Origin: Gemmatimonadota bacterium
GTDB taxonomy: Bacteria; Latescibacterota; UBA2968; GCA-2709665
Reading direction: 5' to 3'
Length of the DNA: 64,000 bases
NCBI GenBank assembly: GCA_028877215.1
Contig: JAPPFJ010000027.1
Coordinates: 124,001 to 188,000, forward strand
The first letter of the stretch is position 1. Each line of letters opens with the position of its first letter. Shown piece after piece: positions 1 to 9,594 of this stretch. The position numbers and the translations under genes were made by a program. The notes beneath the pieces are model-generated. The model saw nothing but the letters and a program-made list of their open reading frames with translations. It made no database searches and was not told the origin of the DNA.

Positions 1-3000
1 GGAATCTTCGGAGAGGGCACCGATTCGCCGTCATTAAGCGCGGTGGCGTTTCTCGAAGCCCGGAAGAGTCCCATCGACGTCGTGCAGGCCGTGGGACGGG
101 CGATGCGAACCGCCCCCGACAAAGAGCTGGGCTACATTGTATGCCCCATTCTGATTCCTCCCACTGCCGATCCGGAAAAATGGCTGAGCAACAGTGACTC
201 CGAGGAAGGGTGGCAGGAGCTTGGGCAGATTCTCCTGGCGTTGCGAGCCCACGACCAGCGCATCGAGGAGAACCTTGAGGAACTTCTACAACTATATATC
301 CCCAAGCCGCCGCCAGTGGAGCGCACTTTAGTGGCGGTTGCCACTGGCGAAGGCAATCGCATACAATACGGCGAAGTCGAGGGACCGCCCGGCGCGGCGC
401 AGGAAGCCGTCGAACAGACATTGAAAGGCAAGACCCGCGCCGAGTCCGGTATACGACGCATAAGCGAAACGCAGGCCGATTTCCAGGCACAATACAGCGC
501 CAAATCCACATCAGAATTACCACGTATAAACGAAAAGCCGGTCGATTACCGCGCAGTGGAGATAACGCAGGTCTTTACTGGAAAGAAGAACGACGATGGC
601 AGCATCGAACTCCGCGCGGATTCCGTTGACCGGGACAAGCCTGACGCTGGCGAAGCGCGCGGCGTTGTGAACATACAGAAAACCAAAGCCAAGGCCCGGA
701 AGATGATAAATTCCGGTGAGGGCGGCATTCGCGTTCAGCCGGGAAGCCATAAGAAGGCACCCAAGACCGCCAAAGAGCGAGCAGAGGAAAACGGGCAGGT
801 GATGCTCAAGCTGAGCGGGTTGGAAGAGCACGGCAGCGCCATAAAGATGAATCTCCTTGCGAAGTCCGGGCTGAGCGACAATCGCGTGATACGCGACCTG
901 AACATACTGGAAGGGAGCGTCAGCGAAGCAGCCCACCACATGCGCGCCGACGGACTGTTGCATGCGATGAACCAGCACTTCGGACTGGACAGGCTCAAGA
1001 AGACGGACAAGAAGCATGCGGACGGCTGCACAGTCGCCGCTCTTCTGATGATGAACGCCGCTATGTTGCACCAGCGCATCTCCAACGGCGGCTGGCTTTC
1101 GGGTATCAGCGACCTGTCGATCATCAAGAACGATGTGAATGTGGTTCGGAAGATGAGCCGCGAATGGGAGCGCATCATGCGCCACGACTTCCGTCCGGTG
1201 CTCGAACCCGCGCTGGAAGCCATCTACGCGGTGGAGACGACGGGTAAGACTGCGGGTCTGGAACGTGCCATGCATCACATCGCCGCCGAAGCCGAGCGCA
1301 TCGCCGAGACTTACGCGGATATGGGCGCAGACCACGCGGGACCGCTGTTTAACCGCGTCATGGGCAACCAGGCGTCAGATGGCGCGTTTTTCACCAGACC
1401 CGTCGCCGCGTCGCTCGCCGCACGTCTGACGCTGGACGTTTGCGGAGACCCGGACTGGTCAGACCCACGCGTTTGGCGGGAACACAGGACCGTTGATCTG
1501 GCATGCGGCAGCGGCACGCTGCTTGCCGCAATGCTGACCGACATGAAGCGCAGAGCGGCGGAGCGGGGCGCCGACCTGGAAACCCTGACCCAGCTTCAGA
1601 AGGTGGCAGTTGAGGATGTGATCAAAGGATTGGACATCAACCCCGTTTCTCTCCAACTCGCCGCGTCCCAACTGACAGCGGGCAACCATAGAGTCAGCTA
1701 CCGCAGAATGGGACTTCACCAAATGCCGTACGGTCCCGACAAGGACAATCCCCGCAGGATGTCCGTGGGTACGCTCGAACTGCTGGGGCAGAAGTCGATT
1801 GTTAACAGAGGAGGCGAACTGGACCTGGGTGACGACGCCATCGGCTCGCAGGCCACATGGGCGTCAGCCGACGACACAGAGCTTGAGGACGCGGTTGACG
1901 CGGCCAGGGATGCCCGAATCGTCATCATGAACCCGCCATTCACCAACCGTGCCAACCTGGGCGAGAAGTTTCCCCCTGAAACGCAGTCCGCTCTGCGCGA
2001 CCGCGCTGACCTGATGGAGCGTAGACTCACACAAGCCGACCCCGGTCTGATGGAGTTCGCGGATAAGAACTCCATCAGACCTCTCTTCGTTGGTCTTGCA
2101 GACCACTGCGTACAGCGGTCTGATGGGACCCTGACGATGATTAATCCGACAATAGCGCTCACAACGCCCTCCGGTCAGCGTGAGCGGCTTGCACTTGCCC
2201 AGCGATTTCACATCCATACTGTATTGACCTCACACCAGCCTCAGAACATCAACATGAGCCAGCATACCTCTATTAACGAGAGCATCGTGGTGATGCGCCG
2301 CCACCCCATCGGTCCCAAGCCGCCGACGCGGTTCATCAATCTCGACGTAATGCCGGCGGACGATGGCGCGGTTGACGACCTGCATCGGTGCTTGCTGGAA
2401 TGTGAAGAAGGACTTATCGAAAACGGATGGGGAGAAGCGTCATATTGGCCTGCAGAGCTCATCGAAGCCGGCGACTGGACGCCAGCGATATGGCGCTCGC
2501 CTGAATTAGCGAAGGCCACCATTCAATTTGCCAGCCATCCAGACCTACTGGCAATTGAGGATTTGCCTGACAACATCGTGCGTCAATCCGGAAGAAGAGT
2601 TATCGAGAACATGGAAAGAGCAAGTCAATGCCATGCGGGTAGCACACCCATACTATACGGGAAAGGTACCGACGCTCAAACGACCATTGAGGGCCAACCC
2701 GACGAGTATTGGATTGCCCAAAAAGGACGTGAATCCCAAACAGAACATTACCTCGAATGGAAGTCTCATCTTCTGATAACTGGAGGTCAACGTAACAACA
2801 CAGCGCGGCTTACGGCTGTAGCCGCAAACGAGAAATATATCGGCGGCGGATGGCATCCCATTACAGGAATGTCTCCTGAAGAAGCGAAAGCTACTGCTGT
2901 CTTTATCAACTCCACTCTTGGACGTCTTCAGGTGATGCGAAATGCAGGTCGAACCATAGAGTTCCCGATATATCGTCCTGCAGGCATTGAAAACGTTCGG

Positions 3001-3537
3001 ATCCCCGACATCAAAGATGAGCGCATACGCGGCATTCTCTCCGAATGCTGGGAGCGGACGAGGGACATCGAAGTTCCGCAGTTCCGCGACGGCGAATGCG
3101 AGGTGCGCCGCCTGTGGGACGAAGCTGTCGCCGAGGCGATGGGCTGGGACGCCGCCGAGCTAACTCGCTTCCGCCTTCTGCTGCACCAGGAGCCGCATGT
3201 GCGTGGTCTGGGCTACGGTCAGTACGCAGATGAGGTGGACATTGAACCTGCCGACCGTGATCGCTTTACGGAACTCGCCGACCTGTGGGAAAACGAAACC
3301 GTATTCCTGTCGAATCCGGACCGCATTACTGAACACCGAGCCCACCGGGAAATAGTCAGCATGGGCGAATCGGCAGTGCCGCTTATTCTCCAGAGGATGC
3401 AGGCGCAGGGCGGGCACTGGTTCTACGCGCTACGCGCGATCACCGGCGCCAATCCTGTGAAACCGGATGACAGGGGCAAGGTTGCAGTAATGCAGGAATC
3501 CTGGCTGGAGTGGGGCAAAGCAAATGGATATGCATAG
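1..3537 (+). CDS. Helicase/N6-adenine methyltransferase fusion, type ISP-like restriction-modification enzyme (5' end outside window)
   Basis: The reading frame is open from base 1, so the gene begins upstream. The first residues hold superfamily 2 helicase motif V (GEGTDSP) and motif VI (QAVGRAMR, about nt 85-108). A helical linker follows. Then comes an N6-adenine methyltransferase core with motif I DLACGSGTLL (about nt 1492-1525) and catalytic motif IV NPPF (about nt 1930-1941). The next part, about nt 2160-3000, is where a target recognition domain would lie. In type ISP enzymes one chain joins nuclease, translocase, methyltransferase and recognition domains; the nuclease part would be upstream here. 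The last 60 residues (nt 3355-3537) look like a HEAT-type tail (AVPLILQRM, HWFYALRAITG, WLEWGKANGY), which is not a standard part of such enzymes. The methyltransferase assignment is firm; the ISP class is inferred. Confidence 0.85.
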   Translation, partial: GIFGEGTDSPSLSAVAFLEARKSPIDVVQAVGRAMRTAPDKELGYIVCPILIPPTADPEKWLSNSDSEEGWQELGQILLALRAHDQRIEENLEELLQLYIPKPPPVERTLVAVATGEGNRIQYGEVEGPPGAAQEAVEQTLKGKTRAESGIRRISETQADFQAQYSAKSTSELPRINEKPVDYRAVEITQVFTGKKNDDGSIELRADSVDRDKPDAGEARGVVNIQKTKAKARKMINSGEGGIRVQPGSHKKAPKTAKERAEENGQVMLKLSGLEEHGSAIKMNLLAKSGLSDNRVIRDLNILEGSVSEAAHHMRADGLLHAMNQHFGLDRLKKTDKKHADGCTVAALLMMNAAMLHQRISNGGWLSGISDLSIIKNDVNVVRKMSREWERIMRHDFRPVLEPALEAIYAVETTGKTAGLERAMHHIAAEAERIAETYADMGADHAGPLFNRVMGNQASDGAFFTRPVAASLAARLTLDVCGDPDWSDPRVWREHRTVDLACGSGTLLAAMLTDMKRRAAERGADLETLTQLQKVAVEDVIKGLDINPVSLQLAASQLTAGNHRVSYRRMGLHQMPYGPDKDNPRRMSVGTLELLGQKSIVNRGGELDLGDDAIGSQATWASADDTELEDAVDAARDARIVIMNPPFTNRANLGEKFPPETQSALRDRADLMERRLTQADPGLMEFADKNSIRPLFVGLADHCVQRSDGTLTMINPTIALTTPSGQRERLALAQRFHIHTVLTSHQPQNINMSQHTSINESIVVMRRHPIGPKPPTRFINLDVMPADDGAVDDLHRCLLECEEGLIENGWGEASYWPAELIEAGDWTPAIWRSPELAKATIQFASHPDLLAIEDLPDNIVRQSGRRVIENMERASQCHAGSTPILYGKGTDAQTTIEGQPDEYWIAQKGRESQTEHYLEWKSHLLITGGQRNNTARLTAVAANEKYIGGGWHPITGMSPEEAKATAVFINSTLGRLQVMRNAGRTIEFPIYRPAGIENVRIPDIKDERIRGILSECWERTRDIEVPQFRDGECEVRRLWDEAVAEAMGWDAAELTRFRLLLHQEPHVRGLGYGQYADEVDIEPADRDRFTELADLWENETVFLSNPDRITEHRAHREIVSMGESAVPLILQRMQAQGGHWFYALRAITGANPVKPDDRGKVAVMQESWLEWGKANGYA

Positions 3538-3976
3538 ATGGGCGCAGATGCTCATCGAAGCATTCCCCAATCTGTCCGAAGAGGGCTTTGAATTCGTAGA
3601 GCAGTCCTCGGAACGGTATAATTGCATCGCGTACGCTGCTGGAGACGTCACCGAATTGTGGTGGCCCAACCCATATTGCTACTGGCCTCCATGGGCGACG
3701 TACGACAACAGGATAGTGAGTCTGAAGGAAGTGTTCGCCGGATTGGACTACGAACAATGCGACGACAGTAAAGCCGAAATTGGCTACGAAAAGGTAGCGT
3801 TATACGAAATCCAGGGTAGATTTCAGCATGCGTCATTACAGATGCCCAACGGACGCTGGCGCAGCAAAATGGGACCAGGGCCGGTGATAGAACACTTTAA
3901 CCCTGAGTCGCTTTCCGGCGAAGTGTACGGCAATCCGACAATCTACATGCGAAGAGCGCTCAACACTCCGATTTGA
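3524..3976 (+). CDS. Uncharacterised protein, aromatic-rich (YNCIAYAAGD family)
   Basis: This 150-residue protein starts inside the last codons of the restriction enzyme gene (14-base overlap), so the two are probably translated together. It has the motif YNCIAYAAGD near residue 26, then a run rich in Trp and Pro (WWPNPYCYWPPW), an EIGYEKVALY stretch, HASLQMPNGRWRSKMG, and a closing YGNPTIYMRR. I recognise this as a conserved family of unknown function whose members, as far as I recall, often follow a small HEAT-like protein with the ending WLxWGxxxGY. Here that ending is fused to the upstream enzyme. There is no signal peptide or membrane segment. An immunity, adaptor or effector role for the restriction enzyme is possible but not shown. 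Confidence 0.75.
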   Translation: MDMHRWAQMLIEAFPNLSEEGFEFVEQSSERYNCIAYAAGDVTELWWPNPYCYWPPWATYDNRIVSLKEVFAGLDYEQCDDSKAEIGYEKVALYEIQGRFQHASLQMPNGRWRSKMGPGPVIEHFNPESLSGEVYGNPTIYMRRALNTPI

Positions 3977-4066
3977 GAAATCCTGAATCTCCGACGCGGA
4001 CCGCGATTTCGTCACTTGAATACGAAACAGCCGGAAGATAAATCCGACGGACGTAACCGAATTCAA

Positions 4067-4108
4067 GAAGAAGGGCCGTGTGACTTGCACGGCCCTTCTT
4101 CCTGTTTT
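4067..4108 (+). terminator. Rho-independent terminator after the restriction gene pair
   Basis: A perfect 14-bp stem (GAAGAAGGGCCGTG at 4067-4080 with its complement at 4088-4101) and a 7-base loop are followed by a T-rich stretch. It closes the operon of the restriction enzyme and the small gene. The remaining sequence up to the next gene holds a promoter and no coding region that I can support. Confidence 0.85.
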
Positions 4109-4216
4109 GGGGAAAACGCAAAGGGGAAACTCCGGTATATCGGGTGGGTCAACGAGGATGTGGGACGTCTGACGATTTCCGATTTTATCAGTTTATTGAA
4201 TTACACAACAAAATTG

Positions 4217-4245
4217 TTGACAACAGAGGTGTTGTATATTATATT
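4217..4245 (+). promoter_or_regulatory. Sigma-70-type promoter for the ATPase pair, with ACAAC/GTTGT inverted repeat
   Basis: TTGACA (4217-4222) and TATATT (4240-4245) are spaced by 17 bases. The spacer overlaps an inverted repeat ACAAC-N6-GTTGT, a possible operator. An almost identical box lies near 13823. The leader to the start codon at 4398 is about 145 bases. Confidence 0.65.
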
Positions 4246-4397
4246 TGCATCAGATTCGCAGAAATTGAAATCCAATCACGGCGTTGAAGGTGCGAAGGGT
4301 GACCGGTTGAAGCGATTCTGCAGATTGTTTGCAGGATTGCTGAATTTGCGACGCAAAGAGAAAGCAGATAACGATCCATTTCCATGAGGAGCCAACA

Positions 4398-5642
4398 ATG
4401 AACTCATCTACTGGTCGCTGGGTTAGCGGCGACGACTTTTTCGATCGTGAACGTGAATTGCAGATACTGGAAACGCGGGTCCGAGACCGAAACCACGTGC
4501 TGTTGACCGGACAGCGACGCATGGGAAAGACGAGCATTATCAGGGAACTTGGGCGCAGGCTGGAAGCCGATGGTTGGATCTTTCTCTTTGCCGATGTCGA
4601 GGGAGCAACTACCCACGAAGACGCGATCACAGAGATTGCAAGGGCAGCACATCCCGTTCGTTCCATTGCGTCCCGTTTCGCCGTTGTAATGAAGCGCTTT
4701 TTTAGTGAAAACTTCGAGGAGGTCACCGCAGTCGATTTTGGCGTGAAGATCCGTGCCGGGTTGAATGAGGGGAATTGGCGACATCACGGTGCGCAGATGT
4801 TTAACGTTTGTGCAGAACAGGATAAGCCGGTCCTTTTGGTTATCGATGAGTTGCCGATATTTCTGAAGCGGATGCTCGAACACGACAACAATGCGCGACG
4901 TGTGGACGAATTCTTGAGTTGGCTGCGGGGCGCGCTTCAGGTTCTCGACAACGATGCCCCTGTCCTCATTGTATCCGGCAGTATCGGTCTTGAACCTCTG
5001 GTGCGACGACTCGGGATACCCGACCGTATAAACCATTTCTATCCGTACCGGCTTGGACCTTGGGATCGTGAAACAAGCATGGATTGCTTTAACCGTCTTG
5101 CGAGCCGTTACGCATTGTCCGTCCCTGACGGCGTAGCTGGCGCGGTATACGACACACTGGGAATCGGTATCCCCCACCATATTCAGTCTTTTTTCGCCAG
5201 GCTGCGAGACCACGCAATCCTGCACGGGCGGAATCGGCTGACGTTGCAGGACGTTAAATTTGTCTATCGCAATTCGCTACTGGGTCCCTCAGGACAAATC
5301 GACCTCGTTCACTACGAGACGCGCCTCAGGGATGGCTTGGACGATCAGAGCTTCACCATCGCGATGGTTATCCTTGCCGAAGCGGCCGTCAAGGATGTGT
5401 TCACGCCAGCAACGAGGCGTTCCCTCGCTCGGCTGTATTCGAAGTTGGTAGATGACGTTGCGGCTCGCATTACCGATGTTCTCGAAATCCTCGTTCACGA
5501 CGGGTATCTTGAAACGGACGAGGAAGGCCATCGTTTTGCGTCGCGATTGCTCAAAGACTGGTGGTCGGCCCGATACAGTGATCACCACATTTCCATTCAG
5601 CAACGCCATCCTGATCACAATCAAGGGGAGCTTTGGCAATGA
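4398..5642 (+). CDS. P-loop ATPase, archaeal-ATPase/STAND-like, first gene of a coupled pair
   Basis: The 414-residue protein begins after a clear ribosome binding site (GAGGAG). It has Walker A GQRRMGKTS (residues 38-46), Walker B ending LLVIDE around Asp150, and a sensor-like strand LIVSGSIGLEP. A helical lid follows, and a C-terminal winged-helix-like part ends with RFASRLLKDWW. This layout fits the archaeal-ATPase/MNS branch of STAND-related NTPases, which often work as sensors or as partners of effectors. No nuclease or transmembrane effector is visible. The gene overlaps the next one by ATGA at 5639-5642, so both products are probably made in fixed ratio and may form one complex. It sits next to restriction genes, which suggests defence; the function is unproven. 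Confidence 0.85.
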   Translation: MNSSTGRWVSGDDFFDRERELQILETRVRDRNHVLLTGQRRMGKTSIIRELGRRLEADGWIFLFADVEGATTHEDAITEIARAAHPVRSIASRFAVVMKRFFSENFEEVTAVDFGVKIRAGLNEGNWRHHGAQMFNVCAEQDKPVLLVIDELPIFLKRMLEHDNNARRVDEFLSWLRGALQVLDNDAPVLIVSGSIGLEPLVRRLGIPDRINHFYPYRLGPWDRETSMDCFNRLASRYALSVPDGVAGAVYDTLGIGIPHHIQSFFARLRDHAILHGRNRLTLQDVKFVYRNSLLGPSGQIDLVHYETRLRDGLDDQSFTIAMVILAEAAVKDVFTPATRRSLARLYSKLVDDVAARITDVLEILVHDGYLETDEEGHRFASRLLKDWWSARYSDHHISIQQRHPDHNQGELWQ

Positions 5643-8600
5643 CAGGTGTAAACGGAAACAGTGAGACCTCGGGTCGTCCGATTCGCAAATTCAATCCGGG
5701 GACTTTCCAGTCAGACGAAGAGGTAACCGAGCAATTCGTCGTCCGTACGCGTGAACTTGGCACTGTGCTGGAGATCCTCGGTGGAAACGTGGATTCGCCA
5801 TCGTGTCAACACGTCCTGGTTTTGGGTCCTCGAGGTCGAGGAAAAACCATGCTTCTTGCTCGCGTTGCCGCTGAGTTGCGGACCGACAGGCGACTCTCCG
5901 AGAGCTTGTTTCCGGTACGGTTTATGGAAGAGAGCCAGGAGGTTTTCAATGTGGCCGATTTCTGGCTCGAGGCGCTATATCATCTGGCACGGGAGACTGC
6001 TGAGCGGGATCCAGGTTTATCAGGGGATCTGCGCAAGACATACGGCGACCTGTCTACGCGCTGGGCCGAAGGGTCGCTTGAAGCGCGCGCTCGCGCTGCC
6101 GTTCTGGAGGCGGCAGACCGGCTTGACAGACGGCTTGTGCTTATGGTTGAGAACCTGCAATCACTATCGGAGGACGTGGACGACGACTTCGGCTGGAAGC
6201 TTAGACAGGCGCTTCAGTCTGAACATCAGATCATGCTGCTTGCGTCCGCAACGAGTCGATTCGAGGGTCTGGACGACGCGGATCAGCCCTTCTTCGAACT
6301 GTTTCGAAACATCAATCTGCAACCGCTGGACACAGATGAGTGTCGCCTCCTGTGGCAGGTCGTGAGCGGAGATGACGTGAGCGCACGCGAGATCAGGCCG
6401 CTTCAGATCCTGACAGGCGGGAATCCGCGCCTGCTGGTCATCGTGGCCGAGTTTGCGAGGCACCGGTCCCTGCGGTTGCTGATGGAAGAACTCGTTACGT
6501 TGATCGATGAGCACACGGAGTATTTTCGCGGACATTTGGAGGTTCTGGCGAAGACCGAGAGGCGCGTTTACCTCTCGGTGATCGACCTCTGGCAGCCATC
6601 CAGCGCCGGCGAAATCGCAACGCGCGCCCGGATGGACATCCGCACAGTATCGACGATGCTGGGAAGGTTGGTGGATCGGGGCGCATTAATTGTGGAGGGA
6701 AGTGGCAGAAAGCGGCAGTACGCAGCCGCCGAACGTATTTTCAGTATCTATTACAAGCTGCGCCGTGAGCGGGATGAGGCCGCCATTGTGGAGAATCTGA
6801 TTACGTTTATGGTGGTTTTCTACAGCGGTATCGAACTGTTCGACATGGCCGACGGCTTGGCCTCGGAGGCAGCTGAATCGACAGTGATTCGGACTGGAAT
6901 CGTCCGTGCACTTATGGATCGCCCTCGCTCTGAGGATGTAATCTCAACAGCAAAGTGGGGCATAATGCACCATGTTTCGGAACAGGCGTTTGCCAAGGCT
7001 CAATCCGTTGAGGAAAAGGAACTCGAAGAGACAATTGATGCCGCGCTTGAAGCACAGGCGTTCCAAGACGTCATAGCGACCGTTGAACGGACCGTCGCTC
7101 GCCGGAGCGCAGATCGTGCTCAATTGTCTGATTCTTTCATTGCCCGGATCTTGCAATCGAAGGCCAACGCACATGAGCAACTTGGAGACTTCCACGCCGT
7201 GATCGCAACATGCGAGCAGATTATCAGACGATTTGGCGATAAAGGCACCCCTGATCTCTGGCCACATGTTGCCGAGGCGATGATGGAAATAGGAAGAATG
7301 AGAAAGGGACTTCGCGATCTGGATGGAGCCATAGGGATGTGCGAGGCAGTATTGGAGATGTATGGAGAAACCGAGTTGCCGGATCTGCAGTGGTGGGTTG
7401 TTGTGTCTTTGATTTACAAGGGCCAAATGATAAGAGAGATGGGCGATCTGGATGGTGCCATAAAGATATACAGGGAGTTGTTATATAGGTATGGAAACAC
7501 CGAGTTGCCGGATCTGCAGTGGTGGGTTTCGGCGGCATTTATCGAATCAGGTAGCGTGAAAAAGGAACAGGGCGACCTGGATGGCGCCATTGCAGGATAC
7601 GAGGAGGTTATCGAGCGGTACGGGGACAGCGATGATTCAGATCTTCGCATGCAGGTCTCCTCTGCATTTATCGAATCAGGTAGCGTGAAAAAGGAACAGG
7701 GCGACCTGGATGGCGCCATTGCGGGATACACGGAAGTTATCGAGCGGTACGGGGACAGCGATGATTCAGATCTTCAGTGGAATGTTGCTACGGCACTGAT
7801 CGAATCAGGTAGCGTGAAAAAGGAACAGGGCGATCTAGATAGAGCTTTCGCAGCGTACAGCGAGGTGGTGGAAAGGTACGGGGACAGCGATGATTCAGAT
7901 CTTCAATGGAAAGTCGCCGCCGCACTGATCGATTCAGCGGCCGTGAAAAAGGAACAGAGCAATTTGGATGGCGCCATTGCCGCATACGAGGAGGTCACGT
8001 TAAGATTTGGAGACGACGATGATTCAGATCTTCGCATGCAGGTCGCCACTGCACTGATCGAATCAGGGACCGCAAAAAAAGAACAGGGCGATTTGGATAG
8101 CGCCGTTGCGGCATACGAGGAAGTTATCGAGCGGTACGGGGACAGCGATGATTCAGATCTTCAGTGGAATGTTGCCACTGCATTGATCGATGCCGGCGGC
8201 GCGAAAAAAGAACAGGGCGACCTGGATGGTACGATAGCAGCATACGCGGAGACTGTGAAGAGGTTCGGGGATACCGATGACTCGGATCTTCAGTGGAAGG
8301 TCGCCACGGCAATCATCGATTTAGGGAGCGTGAAGAGGGAACAGGGCGATTTGGATGGTGCCATTGCGGTGTACGAGGAGGTCATGGCCAAGTATGGAGA
8401 CAGCGATGATTCAGATCTTCAGCGACGAGTCGCTAAAGCACTAATGTGCATCGGAAGAATAAAAAGTGAATTTGGCGATCTGCGAGGTGCGATTACGACA
8501 TGTGAGGAAGTGGTGGATCGCTATGACGACAGCAACACACCAAAATTGCAAATCTGGACCGCCATGGCATTAACCTCTATAGGCGCATTCACCAGAGAGC

Positions 8601-9442
8601 TCAGCGACCTGCCGAGAGCCATTTCCGTTCTTGAGCAGGTGGTGCAGAGGTTTGGCGACAGCGAAGAGTCGGGTTTTCAGTCTTGGGTAGCCATTGCGTT
8701 AACGGAAATTGGAAGCGCAAAACGGGAACTGGGTGATCTTGAGGGCGGTGTCGAAGCGTGGGAAGAGGTGGTCGAGCGCTACGGAGAAAGTAAGGCTTCG
8801 GTTTTGCAGCGACGGGTCGCGTTGGCATTGATCGAAAAGGGAAGAGCAAGGAAAGAGCTCGGCGACCTTGAAGGGGCCATCGCGGTTTGGGATGAGGTCG
8901 TCGAGAGGTATGGTGAGCGGGACGCGCCAGATGTTCAGCGCTGGGTCATCGTGGCGTTAGTAAATAAAGGGATGAGGCAAGCGGAGATGAATAGAGGGGT
9001 TGAAGCTCTGTACGTGTGCGAGGAACTAGACAGAAGAATACGAGCTTTACCTCGAAAACGGGAAACTCGGCTTGAATGGCAGGTGCAGAGTGTGCGAGCT
9101 CTTGCTCAGATGGTTCAAGATAAAGAAGAAGCCGCCATGGAAGCATTTCGCTCTGCGTACTCCGCATTCTTGCACGACAACGAAGTTTCAATGCAAGAGA
9201 TGCTACAGATTGTACCTAACCTGGTTGCGGCAGGAGCTTCTGAGCGTGAGTTGGTGGATATCCTCTCAAGCGATCACGTGAAATCCGCTGCACTTACGCC
9301 GCTCATCGTCGCCCTTCGCGAGCGGCAGGGCGAGACGGTTCGAGCACCTGCGGAAGTACGAGAGGTGGCTGCGGATGTGCGAAAACAAATCGACGATCGG
9401 GTGAGGAGTTGGCCGGATACTGCGGCAATTTCGCCCCCGTGA
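5639..9442 (+). CDS. Large P-loop ATPase with winged helix and 14 tandem 43-residue TPR-like repeats
   Basis: I start at ATG 5639, preceded by AAGGGGAG at about 5622-5629 and overlapping the upstream stop; this gives 1267 residues. Residues 20-60 contain the FNPGTFQSDEE and FVVRTRELGTVL stretches, then Walker A GPRGRGKT (63-70) and a Walker B-like LVLMVENLQ. GGNPRLL follows, and a winged helix lies at about 300-370. Residues 509-1110 are 14 repeat units of exactly 43 residues, followed by a partial unit. Each holds the pattern GDLDGAIAxYEEVIERYGD, so they are helical solenoid repeats of the TPR type. Several central units are almost identical at DNA level, meaning recent amplification. ATPase plus ligand-sensing solenoid is the plan of STAND sensors. 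I recognise similar protein pairs in diverse bacteria but know of no assigned function. Confidence 0.85.
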   Translation: MTGVNGNSETSGRPIRKFNPGTFQSDEEVTEQFVVRTRELGTVLEILGGNVDSPSCQHVLVLGPRGRGKTMLLARVAAELRTDRRLSESLFPVRFMEESQEVFNVADFWLEALYHLARETAERDPGLSGDLRKTYGDLSTRWAEGSLEARARAAVLEAADRLDRRLVLMVENLQSLSEDVDDDFGWKLRQALQSEHQIMLLASATSRFEGLDDADQPFFELFRNINLQPLDTDECRLLWQVVSGDDVSAREIRPLQILTGGNPRLLVIVAEFARHRSLRLLMEELVTLIDEHTEYFRGHLEVLAKTERRVYLSVIDLWQPSSAGEIATRARMDIRTVSTMLGRLVDRGALIVEGSGRKRQYAAAERIFSIYYKLRRERDEAAIVENLITFMVVFYSGIELFDMADGLASEAAESTVIRTGIVRALMDRPRSEDVISTAKWGIMHHVSEQAFAKAQSVEEKELEETIDAALEAQAFQDVIATVERTVARRSADRAQLSDSFIARILQSKANAHEQLGDFHAVIATCEQIIRRFGDKGTPDLWPHVAEAMMEIGRMRKGLRDLDGAIGMCEAVLEMYGETELPDLQWWVVVSLIYKGQMIREMGDLDGAIKIYRELLYRYGNTELPDLQWWVSAAFIESGSVKKEQGDLDGAIAGYEEVIERYGDSDDSDLRMQVSSAFIESGSVKKEQGDLDGAIAGYTEVIERYGDSDDSDLQWNVATALIESGSVKKEQGDLDRAFAAYSEVVERYGDSDDSDLQWKVAAALIDSAAVKKEQSNLDGAIAAYEEVTLRFGDDDDSDLRMQVATALIESGTAKKEQGDLDSAVAAYEEVIERYGDSDDSDLQWNVATALIDAGGAKKEQGDLDGTIAAYAETVKRFGDTDDSDLQWKVATAIIDLGSVKREQGDLDGAIAVYEEVMAKYGDSDDSDLQRRVAKALMCIGRIKSEFGDLRGAITTCEEVVDRYDDSNTPKLQIWTAMALTSIGAFTRELSDLPRAISVLEQVVQRFGDSEESGFQSWVAIALTEIGSAKRELGDLEGGVEAWEEVVERYGESKASVLQRRVALALIEKGRARKELGDLEGAIAVWDEVVERYGERDAPDVQRWVIVALVNKGMRQAEMNRGVEALYVCEELDRRIRALPRKRETRLEWQVQSVRALAQMVQDKEEAAMEAFRSAYSAFLHDNEVSMQEMLQIVPNLVAAGASERELVDILSSDHVKSAALTPLIVALRERQGETVRAPAEVREVAADVRKQIDDRVRSWPDTAAISPP
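7163..8968 (+). repeat. In-gene tandem array: 14 x 129 bp (43-residue TPR-like units)
   Basis: Units begin at 7163, 7292, 7421, 7550, 7679, 7808, 7937, 8066, 8195, 8324, 8453, 8582, 8711 and 8840, always 129 bp apart with no insertions or deletions. Units starting 7550, 7679 and 7808 share long identical stretches. The outer units are more diverged, so growth has been in the middle. Confidence 0.95.
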
Positions 9443-9491
9443 GAAGATTCAAGACCGGCGGTTGGTTTCGGCTTGTCGACGCGTAAGGGAG

Positions 9492-9520
9492 TTGACAGGA
9501 CCGGATTTGTGCGATAGATT
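9492..9520 (+). promoter_or_regulatory. Promoter TTGACA-N17-TAGATT upstream of the Cache/dockerin gene
   Basis: TTGACA at 9492-9497 and TAGATT at 9515-9520. The whole box, including the following TTCG, closely matches the one at 13984-14012, and both are followed by an ACCAGGTTCT leader sequence (9573 and 14042). Confidence 0.6.
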
Positions 9521-9594
9521 TCGCCTGCGATAAGATGCCGCTACCTCACCCCATCGAACCGATGCACGCGGCACCAGGTTCTAACGGATGCAGG

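Noticed and set aside
7550..8452. CRISPR-like regular repeats
   Set aside because: The periodic units are 129 bp, fully coding and in frame, and have no constant repeat with unrelated spacers.
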